Assembly: GCF_900107145.1 (NCBI RefSeq)
Contig: NZ_FNOW01000008.1
Location: forward strand, 26,689-90,688
Length of the DNA stretch: 64,000 bases
Reading direction: 5' to 3'
Source of the DNA: Allochromatium warmingii
GTDB lineage: Bacteria > Pseudomonadota > Gammaproteobacteria > Chromatiales > Chromatiaceae
Notes under the pieces: generated by a model
What the model was told of the DNA's origin: nothing
Database searches by the model: none
The model's input: only the letters and a program-made list of their open reading frames with translations
Shown here: positions 56,446-64,000 of the stretch, one piece after another
How positions within the stretch are numbered: the first letter of the stretch is position 1
How the letters are laid out: each line of letters starts with the position of its first letter
Position numbers and translations under genes: made by a program

Positions 56446-56924
56446 TATCCCGCCGTCGCGCTCGTGGTGTCACACTGCTTGAAGTGTTGATTAGCGTATT
56501 GGTGTTGGGAGTGGGTTTGTTAGGTGTGGCAGCGATGCAGGCGAATGCGCTAAAAACGAATCATAGTGCGCTTCAGCGTAGTCAGGCGGTAATGTTAGCA
56601 TATTTTATGTTAGATGCAATGCGAGCCAATCGGAATGCGGCACTTGCCGGGGATTATGATTTAGGAACTATTGGAAGTGCGGGAAGTGACGATTCACCAA
56701 TATGCACCGCGCCAAGCGGTTCGACGCATATTACCCGCGATCAGGCGGCGTGGTTTGCGGCAATGAAGGATAATTTAGGGGATTTAAATACGACCTGTGG
56801 TTTAATTGCGTGCAATGCAGCACGTTGTACGGTTAAAGTGATGTGGGATGATGAGCGTGCAAACTTAAATTTAGATCAGGAAACACCTGAACCGCAAATC
56901 ATTGAGGTTTCAACAGTTTTATGA
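56430..56924 (+). CDS. pilV: Type IV minor pilin PilV
   Basis: The 164-residue protein has GVTLLEVLISVLVLGVGLLG and AAMQANALKTNHSALQRSQA, the PilV signature. Minor pilins form the tip complex that starts pilus assembly and carries PilY1. It overlaps fimU and pilW. Confidence 0.9.
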   Translation: MYQSIISRRRARGVTLLEVLISVLVLGVGLLGVAAMQANALKTNHSALQRSQAVMLAYFMLDAMRANRNAALAGDYDLGTIGSAGSDDSPICTAPSGSTHITRDQAAWFAAMKDNLGDLNTTCGLIACNAARCTVKVMWDDERANLNLDQETPEPQIIEVSTVL

Positions 56925-57976
56925 ATACACAACGCTTGCAGCGGGATGCGGGATTTACACTCGTCGAGTTGATGATTGCGATGGTGTTGGGATTGTTAGT
57001 AACGGGTGGGGTGATTGGAATATTTGTATCGAATCAGCAGATTTATCGTCAGAATGAGAATTTAGCGCGATTACAAGAAAATGCGCGTTATGCGTTGGAG
57101 GTGATGGCGCGTGATATTCGTGAGGCGGGTGGTGTGGCGTGTGGGAAGAATCCGCCTACAGCGAATGTTTTGAATAATGCTGATACAGCATGGTGGTCAA
57201 CGTGGGGCGATGGGATTAGAGGGTATGATGGTGATAATACGACGTTTCCGAAAACATTTGGTACGAATGCACTAGATCGTGTTTCAGGAACAGATGCAAT
57301 TGTGATTCTAAGTGGAACAGTGAATGATGGTTTATATATTAAAACCCATAACCCATCATCGGCTAATTTCAGCGTTAATACAACAAGTCACGGCATTTCA
57401 GATGATGATATTTTAATAATGTGTGATGATGAGACAGCAGTAATTTTTCAAGTCACCAATGCCAATTCAAACAACACTACAATTGTACATAATACAGGAA
57501 ATAGTCCGCCTGGAAATTGCACTAAAGCTTTGGGATGCGCACCAGATAAATCTTCTTGTGGAGCTGGAAAAGACCAGTTTTGTCCTAAAACTGGATCGAA
57601 TGATTGTTTTTTTGGCTGTGACAGCAGTAATGAAGTTAGCAAACCATTTAATGATGGGGGCTTTATTAGTAAGTTTTCATCTCATGCGTGGTATATAGGA
57701 AATAATAGATTAGGTGGGCGTTCGTTATACCGTATTGACCAAGAAAAAGGAACAGAAGGAACTGACGAAATTGTTGATGGTGTTAGAGATTTGCAGCTTC
57801 AATATCTAGCAAATGACAGCGATCAATATGTTGATGCTAACTCTATAACAAATTGGGGTGATGTCACAGCAGTCAGGCTAACATTTACATTTGAAACATT
57901 AGAGCAAGTTGGTATTGAAGAAAATTCAACAATTCAACGTGATTGGTTTACTGTCGTCCAAATCAGGAATCGATAA
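56921..57976 (+). CDS. pilW: Type IV minor pilin PilW
   Basis: The 351-residue protein has GFTLVELMIAMVLGLLVTGG and NARYALEVMARDIREAGGVA, typical of PilW. Its middle is Cys-rich. From here to pilY1 the DNA becomes clearly more AT-rich than the rest of the window. It is followed by pilX after 2 bp. Confidence 0.9.
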   Translation: MNTQRLQRDAGFTLVELMIAMVLGLLVTGGVIGIFVSNQQIYRQNENLARLQENARYALEVMARDIREAGGVACGKNPPTANVLNNADTAWWSTWGDGIRGYDGDNTTFPKTFGTNALDRVSGTDAIVILSGTVNDGLYIKTHNPSSANFSVNTTSHGISDDDILIMCDDETAVIFQVTNANSNNTTIVHNTGNSPPGNCTKALGCAPDKSSCGAGKDQFCPKTGSNDCFFGCDSSNEVSKPFNDGGFISKFSSHAWYIGNNRLGGRSLYRIDQEKGTEGTDEIVDGVRDLQLQYLANDSDQYVDANSITNWGDVTAVRLTFTFETLEQVGIEENSTIQRDWFTVVQIRNR

Positions 57977-57978
57977 CA

Positions 57979-58590
57979 ATGATTCGTCGTTCTAACATCC
58001 GGCATTTGAAATCATCTTTAGCATCGCTTGAAATCAAATCACAATCAGGCGTTGCGTTAATAATTTCTTTGTTATTTTTAATTATTATTAGTTTAGTGAG
58101 TATCGCTGGTTTACAGGGCGTAGCATTGCAGGAAACCATGACCAGTGGTACGTATGATCGCAATATTGCATTTCAAATGTCTGAAGCAGCGTTACGTTTT
58201 GCTGAAGAGCGAGCAAAAAGTTTAACGCCTCCCTCTTCCTCTCCAGCTCTTCCTGATGATAATTGCCCAACTAGTTCAATTAACGCTTGCACTAATGGTT
58301 TATGCGAAGCACCTGATTTTGATTGTATGCCGCGCTGGACGTTACCTGAGTTTGAAGAAGATAACTGGGTTGATATAACAAGCTCAGAACTAGGCAACTT
58401 AGGTGACTTAGCAAACACTACACCGCAATATTTTATTGAATATTTAGGTCAGCCCTCTGAAATCAAACAAAGTAAAACTCAACAATATAATATTTATCGA
58501 ATTACAGTGCGCAATAAATCGCCTAATGAAGAAAATACCGAGCAACGATCTACAGTGATGTTGCAATCTGTTTATTCAGTGCCTGAGTAA
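57979..58590 (+). CDS. pilX: Type IV minor pilin-associated protein PilX
   Basis: The protein of 203 residues has SGVALIISLLFLIIISLVSI and VALQETMTSGTYDRNIAFQM, the PilX N-terminal domain, then SEAALRFAEE. The start at 57979 follows the pilW stop by 2 bp; a frame extending into pilW is not used. PilX belongs to the tip complex with PilV, PilW and PilY1. Confidence 0.87.
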   Translation: MIRRSNIRHLKSSLASLEIKSQSGVALIISLLFLIIISLVSIAGLQGVALQETMTSGTYDRNIAFQMSEAALRFAEERAKSLTPPSSSPALPDDNCPTSSINACTNGLCEAPDFDCMPRWTLPEFEEDNWVDITSSELGNLGDLANTTPQYFIEYLGQPSEIKQSKTQQYNIYRITVRNKSPNEENTEQRSTVMLQSVYSVPE

Positions 58591-58603
58591 AAGGTAAATC
58601 ATC

Positions 58604-61600
58604 GTGAAAACTCGTAATAAATCTATTGTAGAGCGGTTTATAGCAGGATTAATCGGCACTCTATTGATGAGCATGACTATGCTCGCGAGTGCTGAAATAT
58701 CGATTCCATCGGCACCATTAGGCGTCACAATGTCGGCGACACCAATGGCTTTACTGGTTGCGAGTAAAGATCACAAACTATTTTTTGAAGCCTATAATGA
58801 TGCCAGCGATATTGATAACGACGGTATATTAGATATACGCTTTAAGCCAAGCATTACGTATTATGGTTTATTTGATTCAAATGTGTGTTATACCCATAGT
58901 AGTAATTTGTTTAGCCCCGCATCGGCTGCAACCAATGGTAAATGTTCAGGTCAGTGGTCTGGTAATTGGCTGAATTATGTAACAACCAGCCGAATTGATG
59001 CTTTGCGTAAAGTGCTATATGGCGGTTATCGTGAAATTGATAGTGCTACTGAGACGATTTTACGTCGTGCTTATATTCCTCAAGATGGCCATTCTTGGGC
59101 GAAAGAATATACAAGTCCAGCTATTGATGGCTACTCAATTAGTGATTACACACCATTAAGTTCGCCAGCAGCAAATAAACGACATTTTTTTGGCAATCTC
59201 ACACCAAATGAAAACACTAACTGTTCAACGCTCAATACATGCAGCAATTTGCTGCCGTTATTATCGGTTGTAACAAATAGCACAAAGCGCGTTTGGGCGT
59301 GGGCATCTAAAGAACGTCCAGTTCTTGATGGAAGTCATGGCGGTACTCGCAATGATTATGCAGTACGAGTTAAAGTATGCACAGCTAATTTCCATGAAGG
59401 TTGTAAACAATATCCTAATGGTAACTATAAACCTACAGGGTTGCTGCATGATTATGGCGAAGATGAAACGATGTTATTTGGTTTGCTAACGGGTAGTTAT
59501 AATAAAAATATGTCTGGAGGTATGTTACGCAAAGTTGTTTCTTCTTTTAAAAATGAAGTTAATTTAGAAACAGGAGTATTTACATCTGACAATATTATTG
59601 TGCAAAATCTCGACAATTTAAGAATTCGTGATTTTAATAACGGAAAAACTGACGCAAGTTATCGTAATGGAAGTTTTCGTACAGGAGTGATGGAGGAGGG
59701 TAAGTATGTAGATTGGGGAAATCCAGTTGCTGAAATGATGTACGAAGGGTTGCGTTATTTTGCTGGCAAAAGTGCTGCAACATTAGCTTATTCAACAACT
59801 GGTTCTTACGATGCTGATGTTGGTTTAACTGTAGCAACTTGGGATAATCCTTACAGTAATTCATCTAGTGCTAAATCGCTGTGGTGCTCAAAGCCTAACA
59901 TGATTGTAATGAGTGACATTAACCCATCTTATGATTCAGACCAAGTTCCTGGAACAGCATTTGGAAGTTTTTCAGGCGATGTTTCTGGTCTTAACGCTCA
60001 AAATTTGGCGTCAACGATTACTGAAAATGAAAACATTGAGGGTAATTATTTTATTGGTCAGTCAAATTCATCAAACAATGACGGCGCACCAACTCCAAAA
60101 GCTGTAACATCTTTAGGAACGGTACGCGGATTAGCTCCTGAAGAGCCGACTAAACAGGGTAGTTACTATAGTGCTTCAGTTGCTTATTTTGGTAAAACTG
60201 AGGATTTAAACGCTGTTCAGGGAGATCAAAATATTGATTCTTATTATGTCGCTCTTGCTTCGCCCTTACCTAAAATAGAAATTCCTGTCAATGGTAAAAC
60301 AATTTCACTTGTTCCCTTTGCAAAAACAATTGATGGTTATAGTACAGTTCGCACTAAAGGCGCTTATCAACCCACAAATCCGATTGTAGATTTTTATGTT
60401 GATACGATTGCAAATACGAACTCTGATAACATTGATGTTAGTGTCAATAATGGTCGTCCTTATTATAAGTTCATAATTAATTATGAAGCTGATGAGCAAG
60501 GAAATGACTTTGATATGGACGTAATTTCAGAGTATGAAATACAGCTAGAACCTAATAACGAGCTTTTAATAAAAGTTAAAATTACTTATGAATCTACCGG
60601 AAGTAACCAAAATGTAGGTTATGTTATTTCTGGAACAAATCGGGATGGTGTTTATCTTGTCGTTCAAGATAAAAATGAGGAATTGGATTATTTTTTAAAC
60701 GTTCCTCCTGGTCAAAATCCTGGATATTGTGATACATCGCCAGTTCCTAATTTATGTAAAAAGCTACCCTATTTTGATGATTCAAAAACTCCAAATACTG
60801 TTATGACGAGTGAACAGAGATTTCAAGCAGGCACAGGTCAAGCAGCAACCTTGCTTAAAGACCCCCTTTGGTATGCTGCTAAATGGGGTGGTTTTATTGA
60901 TAAAAACGACAACGATTTACCTGACCTTGACTATGAATGGGATGCCAATAACGACGGCGTTCCTGATACCTATTTTCTAGTTCAAAACCCATTAAAGCTA
61001 GAAGAGGCCCTCAAACGCGCTTTAGATAACATCGTTGACCGCACTGCCAGCGCCAGTAATGTCACATCAAACAGCATGCAGCTCAATACAGATACTTTTG
61101 TTTTTAAATCAATATTTAACAGTGTTTCATGGTCTGGTAATTTATTAGCTTACACAATTGATAGCATTACAGACGCAATTGATTTGCCAAGCTGGCGAGC
61201 TTCTGAAAATGTTCCGGTGCCAAGTGCACGTAGAATCTTTATCACCGGATCTAATGGTGAAACCACAGCGTTTTCATGGAGCAATTTATCTGCAAGCGAC
61301 AAAACAGCTTTGATTAATGAAGACGTGCTTAACTATTTACGTGGCTCCCGCAGCGATGAACAACAAAATGGCGGAACTTTACGTGATCGTGCATACAGCA
61401 ATGTCTTAGGCGATTTTGTGCATTCGTCTCCGGTCTATGTCAAAGACACCGAAACAGTTTATTTAGGTGGCAATGATGGAATGCTGCACGCTTTTGATAC
61501 ATCAGATGGAACCGAGTTATTTGCCTATATTCCAAGTGCTGTGATAAACAAATTAGAGCAGATAACACGAGTAAATTACAATCATCAATATTTTGTCGAT

Positions 61601-62899
61601 GGTGAAATTGTTGTATCAGATCAGTCGCAAACAAATGACAGTAATTACTTAGTTGCAGCATTAGGGCATGGTGGTAAAGGTTTGTTTGCTTTAGATGTAA
61701 CGAATCCAGAATCTTTTAGTTCGAGCGATGTTAAGTGGAGTTATTTTGATACATCAGATGATGATTTAGGTTATATGATTGGTCGTCCGGTTATCGCTAA
61801 AATGAATAATGGTGATTGGGCGGTTATTGTTGGAAATGGTTATAACTCAACAGATGGTAAAGCCGTTTTATATATTTTTGATTTGGTTTCAGGTGACTTA
61901 TTACAGAAAATTGACACTGATGTTAGCGGAGATAACGGTTTAGCTTCTCCAGGAATTTATGATGCTGATTACGATGGTGTAGTCGATTTTATCTACGCTG
62001 GCGATTTAAAAGGCAATGTCTGGAAGTTCAATGTAACATCTGAAAATAAAAATAGTTGGGGATCTGCTTTACGTCAAGGATCAAAAGCAAAACCGCTTTT
62101 TACTGCAACAGATCCATCAGGCAATCCTCAGCCTATTACAGCGCAAATTACAATCGTTCCAAATCATAATAGAGCTGATGCTATTAACTATGGTAATCGT
62201 TTTATTTTCTTCGGTACGGGCAGCTACTTTCGCGCTAGTGATCCAAATGATGAACAGATTCAAAGCTGGTATGGGTTAATTGATGAAAATGCACAAATTG
62301 GTGGGCGCAGTGCATTAATACAACGTTCAATTTATCAAACTGGAGCTTTTGATGGAAAACCTGTTAGAACATTTAACGAAGCTACTTTGGGAGATATGAG
62401 CGGTAAAAAAGGCTGGTATATAGACTTTAATATTGAAGCGGGAGAACGGATTGTTACCTCTTCAAAATATGAAGAATTTGTTGAGCCAGTTTTAGTGGCC
62501 AGCTCTATTATCCCAATTGAAGATCCTTGTATTGCAGGTGGAAAAGGATATGTTAACGCTATCAGTCCTTTTACTGGTGGGCGTTTAATTTATGGTATTT
62601 TTGATGTCAACGACAACGAAAATTTTGATGATGATAAATTGAATAATATTTTTATTGGCAGTGTTGATTTAGGTATCGGTATGCCAAGTGAACCAATTAT
62701 ATTATTGTCTGAAGATCCGTCCGAACCATCAGAATTAATTCTTAGTGGCACTAGTAGTGGTTATGGTGATACTGGCGGTGGCGGCTATACTCCTCCTCCC
62801 AATAATACTAGTGGTATAGGAGCTTTACCTCTCCCACCAAAACCACAGGAAAGTAAAAAAACAGGTCGCTCATCGTGGCGTGAAATAATCACTGAGTAA
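58604..62899 (+). CDS. pilY1: Type IV pilus tip protein PilY1
   Basis: The 1431-residue protein starts with GTG (AAGG upstream) and has a signal peptide. Its C-terminal half has the PilY1 beta-propeller: GDFVHSSPVYVKDTETVYLG, DGMLHAFDTSDGTELFAYIP and the calcium loop DADYDGVVDFIYAGD. A second acidic loop, DKNDNDLPDLDYEWDANNDG, lies about residue 765. Another DIDNDGILD is near residue 66. The tail is Gly/Pro-rich. PilY1 is the tip adhesin and mechanosensor of type IV pili. It is AT-rich compared with flanking housekeeping genes, as often seen for surface proteins. Confidence 0.93.
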   Translation: MKTRNKSIVERFIAGLIGTLLMSMTMLASAEISIPSAPLGVTMSATPMALLVASKDHKLFFEAYNDASDIDNDGILDIRFKPSITYYGLFDSNVCYTHSSNLFSPASAATNGKCSGQWSGNWLNYVTTSRIDALRKVLYGGYREIDSATETILRRAYIPQDGHSWAKEYTSPAIDGYSISDYTPLSSPAANKRHFFGNLTPNENTNCSTLNTCSNLLPLLSVVTNSTKRVWAWASKERPVLDGSHGGTRNDYAVRVKVCTANFHEGCKQYPNGNYKPTGLLHDYGEDETMLFGLLTGSYNKNMSGGMLRKVVSSFKNEVNLETGVFTSDNIIVQNLDNLRIRDFNNGKTDASYRNGSFRTGVMEEGKYVDWGNPVAEMMYEGLRYFAGKSAATLAYSTTGSYDADVGLTVATWDNPYSNSSSAKSLWCSKPNMIVMSDINPSYDSDQVPGTAFGSFSGDVSGLNAQNLASTITENENIEGNYFIGQSNSSNNDGAPTPKAVTSLGTVRGLAPEEPTKQGSYYSASVAYFGKTEDLNAVQGDQNIDSYYVALASPLPKIEIPVNGKTISLVPFAKTIDGYSTVRTKGAYQPTNPIVDFYVDTIANTNSDNIDVSVNNGRPYYKFIINYEADEQGNDFDMDVISEYEIQLEPNNELLIKVKITYESTGSNQNVGYVISGTNRDGVYLVVQDKNEELDYFLNVPPGQNPGYCDTSPVPNLCKKLPYFDDSKTPNTVMTSEQRFQAGTGQAATLLKDPLWYAAKWGGFIDKNDNDLPDLDYEWDANNDGVPDTYFLVQNPLKLEEALKRALDNIVDRTASASNVTSNSMQLNTDTFVFKSIFNSVSWSGNLLAYTIDSITDAIDLPSWRASENVPVPSARRIFITGSNGETTAFSWSNLSASDKTALINEDVLNYLRGSRSDEQQNGGTLRDRAYSNVLGDFVHSSPVYVKDTETVYLGGNDGMLHAFDTSDGTELFAYIPSAVINKLEQITRVNYNHQYFVDGEIVVSDQSQTNDSNYLVAALGHGGKGLFALDVTNPESFSSSDVKWSYFDTSDDDLGYMIGRPVIAKMNNGDWAVIVGNGYNSTDGKAVLYIFDLVSGDLLQKIDTDVSGDNGLASPGIYDADYDGVVDFIYAGDLKGNVWKFNVTSENKNSWGSALRQGSKAKPLFTATDPSGNPQPITAQITIVPNHNRADAINYGNRFIFFGTGSYFRASDPNDEQIQSWYGLIDENAQIGGRSALIQRSIYQTGAFDGKPVRTFNEATLGDMSGKKGWYIDFNIEAGERIVTSSKYEEFVEPVLVASSIIPIEDPCIAGGKGYVNAISPFTGGRLIYGIFDVNDNENFDDDKLNNIFIGSVDLGIGMPSEPIILLSEDPSEPSELILSGTSSGYGDTGGGGYTPPPNNTSGIGALPLPPKPQESKKTGRSSWREIITE

Positions 62900-62905
62900 C
62901 AATCC

Positions 62906-63295
62906 ATGCAAAAATACGGCTTCACTTTGATTGAATTGATGATTGTGGTTGCGATCATCGGCATCCTAGCGGCAATCGCCTATCCATCCTATCAAAGCCA
63001 CGTTGTTAAAACGCGCCGCGTCACAGCGGAATCCTGTTTGCTCGAATTAGCGCAATTCATGGAACGCTATTACACCAGCAACATGAGCTATGCAAATGCC
63101 GCTCTCCCAACCACCCAATGCCAAACCGATTTAGGCGATTTTTATACCTTTCAGTTTGCTGCTAGTACCCCAACAGCCGCCACCTACACCATTCAAGCCG
63201 TCGCCAAAGGCAGCCAAGCCACGAGCGATTCAAGCTGCGCAACGCTCGCCATCACCCATACCGGAACCAAATCCCCCGCAACTGGCTGCTGGTAG
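62906..63295 (+). CDS. pilE: Type IV pilin-like protein PilE
   Basis: The 129-residue protein has [40 protein letters not shown] and the C-terminal disulfide Cys pair (SSCATL and TGCW). It is the last gene of the fimU-pilVWXY1E set and belongs to the minor pilin PilE group. It returns to high GC, unlike pilY1. A REP-like palindrome follows. Confidence 0.9.
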   Translation: MQKYGFTLIELMIVVAIIGILAAIAYPSYQSHVVKTRRVTAESCLLELAQFMERYYTSNMSYANAALPTTQCQTDLGDFYTFQFAASTPTAATYTIQAVAKGSQATSDSSCATLAITHTGTKSPATGCW

Positions 63296-63309
63296 GCACA
63301 TTACGCCGA

Positions 63310-63341
63310 TTTTTTGGTCACGAAGTTCCAGCTTCGTGACC
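63310..63341 (+). repeat. REP-like palindrome, copy 3
   Basis: Six T precede a hairpin with arms GGTCACGAAGTT (one mismatch to the others) and AGCTTCGTGACC around CC. It lies between the convergent pilE and the Rpn-family fragment. It shares stem and six-T flank with copies at 18062 and 34087. Confidence 0.8.
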
Positions 63342-63349
63342 CTGAGTCG

Positions 63350-63843
63350 TTTTAGTCCTGCTGACCCTGCAATTGAGCTTTGAGGTGTTCGAGTTCGGCT
63401 AGGACAGCTTCTTTAGCTGCTCGTTCCTGTTTCTCCCGAACCCGCGCCTGTTTCGCCTCAGCTTTTAATTCATCTATATGACGCTGAATACCGCGTTGCT
63501 CGCGCAAATAATTCTGACGTGCTTGGTAAGCATGATAGGCGCGGTCTTTTTCGGAAAAGGCTTTTAGAGTGCTCATGGCTTGCTGTTCTTTAGTCCTGCT
63601 GACCATGCAATTGAGCTTTGAGGCGTTCTAGTTCGGCTAGGGCCGCCGCTTCACGTTTCAAAGCGGCTTCCTTAGCCGCCCGTTCTTGTTCCTCCCGAAC
63701 CCGCGCCTGTTCCGCCTCAGCTTTTAATTCATCTATATGACGCTGAATACCGCGTTGCTCGCGCAAATAGTTTTGACGTGCTTGATAAGCGTGATAGGCG
63801 CGGTCTTTTTCAGAAAAAGCTTTTAGAGTGCTCATGGCTTGCC
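63350..63843. repeat. Tandem duplication of the Rpn-gene 3' end
   Basis: Two copies of a roughly 240-bp unit lie side by side, at about 63350-63581 and 63592-63843. Each begins TTAGTCCTGCTGACC and ends GTGCTCATGGCTTGC (plus strand). The second is longer by an Ala-rich coding stretch. The unit covers the coiled-coil tail of the Rpn-family gene. Confidence 0.8.
63352..63606 (-). pseudogene. Duplicated C-terminal fragment of a Rpn-family nuclease
   Basis: The frame ends with AMSTLKAFSEKDRAYHAYQA and then RGIQRHIDELKAEAKQARVR, nearly identical to the end of the adjacent gene at 63590 but without its nuclease domain and with a shortened Ala-rich part. It is separated from that gene by only a few bases of overlap and is probably a tandem-duplication product without function. 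Confidence 0.75.
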
Positions 63844-64000
63844 TCATTTCATCAGTCTGCATCCAAGTCGGCAGCGCGTCGGCGTCAAGCTGTTCGCCGT
63901 CTTTAAAGAATTTTAGCCAGCGTTGTTGCTCGTTTTCGATGGTATCGGCGTGGAATTTATTCAGCTCTAATAACCAGATGCCGCCGTGATCGAGCAGCAG
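63590..64000 (-). CDS. Rpn-family recombination-promoting nuclease/putative transposase, C-terminal part (cut by window edge)
   Basis: The frame is open to the window edge and reads LLLDHGGIWLLELNKFHADT, QRWLKFFKDGEQLDADALPT, then WMQTDEMRQAMSTLKAFSEK and a Glu/Ala-rich helical tail ending LKAQLHGQQD. This is the ending of Rpn/PD-(D/E)xK family transposase-like proteins, common in many copies in phototrophs. The catalytic domain lies outside the window. The last 80 residues are duplicated downstream. Confidence 0.8.
   Translation of the reverse strand: MLLDHGGIWLLELNKFHADTIENEQQRWLKFFKDGEQLDADALPTWMQTDEMRQAMSTLKAFSEKDRAYHAYQARQNYLREQRGIQRHIDELKAEAEQARVREEQERAAKEAALKREAAALAELERLKAQLHGQQD

Overview
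The window looks like chromosomal DNA of a purple sulfur gammaproteobacterium, probably Chromatiaceae. The grounds are a pucBA pair for an LH2-type antenna, a DsrC-family protein, a cytochrome bc1 operon, polyhydroxyalkanoate genes (phaB, phasin), an orphan HoxF-like diaphorase subunit and a general gammaproteobacterial gene order (trpH-yciO-M50-trpS-scpA-scpB-rluB; petABC-sspAB). The genus cannot be fixed from this sequence. Most of the window is GC-rich housekeeping DNA. The main AT-rich exceptions are the restriction-modification pair at 5.6-7.2 kb and the minor-pilin/PilY1 locus at 57-63 kb.

Layout. 0-12.4 kb: 5' part of metH, a lipoprotein L,D-transpeptidase with a long Pro/Ala tail, a class V aminotransferase, glgX, an MvaI/BcnI-type restriction-modification pair lodged between glgX and gnd, maf, mltD, cpdA behind a near-perfect CRP/Vfr operator, and wrbA. 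12.4-17 kb: pgsA, the pucBA antenna genes with a PpsR/CrtJ-type operator on their promoter, and the preQ0 operon queC-queD-queE, in which the QueD-like protein has three tandem domains. 17-22.5 kb: adk, an adenosine-kinase-like PfkB protein, two uncharacterised proteins, a cysteine-free DsrC homologue and pbpG. 22.5-29.3 kb: the trpH/trpS/scpAB/rluB operon, with a membrane-anchored Mrr-like nuclease between scpA and scpB.

29.4-36.3 kb: two uncharacterised proteins, an energy-coupling-factor nickel/cobalt importer in the order K-M-L-Q-O, a small membrane protein and an Aer-like chemoreceptor. 36.3-43.5 kb: a polysaccharide flippase, then moeA, moaB, sspB, sspA and petCBA, all on the minus strand and mostly joined by 4-bp overlaps. 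43.7-49 kb: a Nif3-like protein, a Uma2 nuclease, phaB, a phasin, HoxF and a DUF2202 ferritin-like protein. 49-55.7 kb: a YhaN-like giant ATPase without its usual nuclease partner, and a sensor kinase followed by the remnant of an HPt domain. 55.8-63.3 kb: the minor pilin operon fimU/pilV/pilW/pilX/pilY1/pilE. The window ends in a Rpn-family nuclease whose C-terminal end is tandemly duplicated.

Across the window, three copies of a REP-like palindrome with a six-T flank each sit between convergent genes. No tRNA, rRNA, CRISPR array, prophage or complete insertion sequence was seen. I did not identify a wholly new system. The least explained items are the three-domain QueD protein, the cysteine-less DsrC homologue, the Mrr-like protein inside scpAB, the decayed kinase/HPt pair and the REP-like element.
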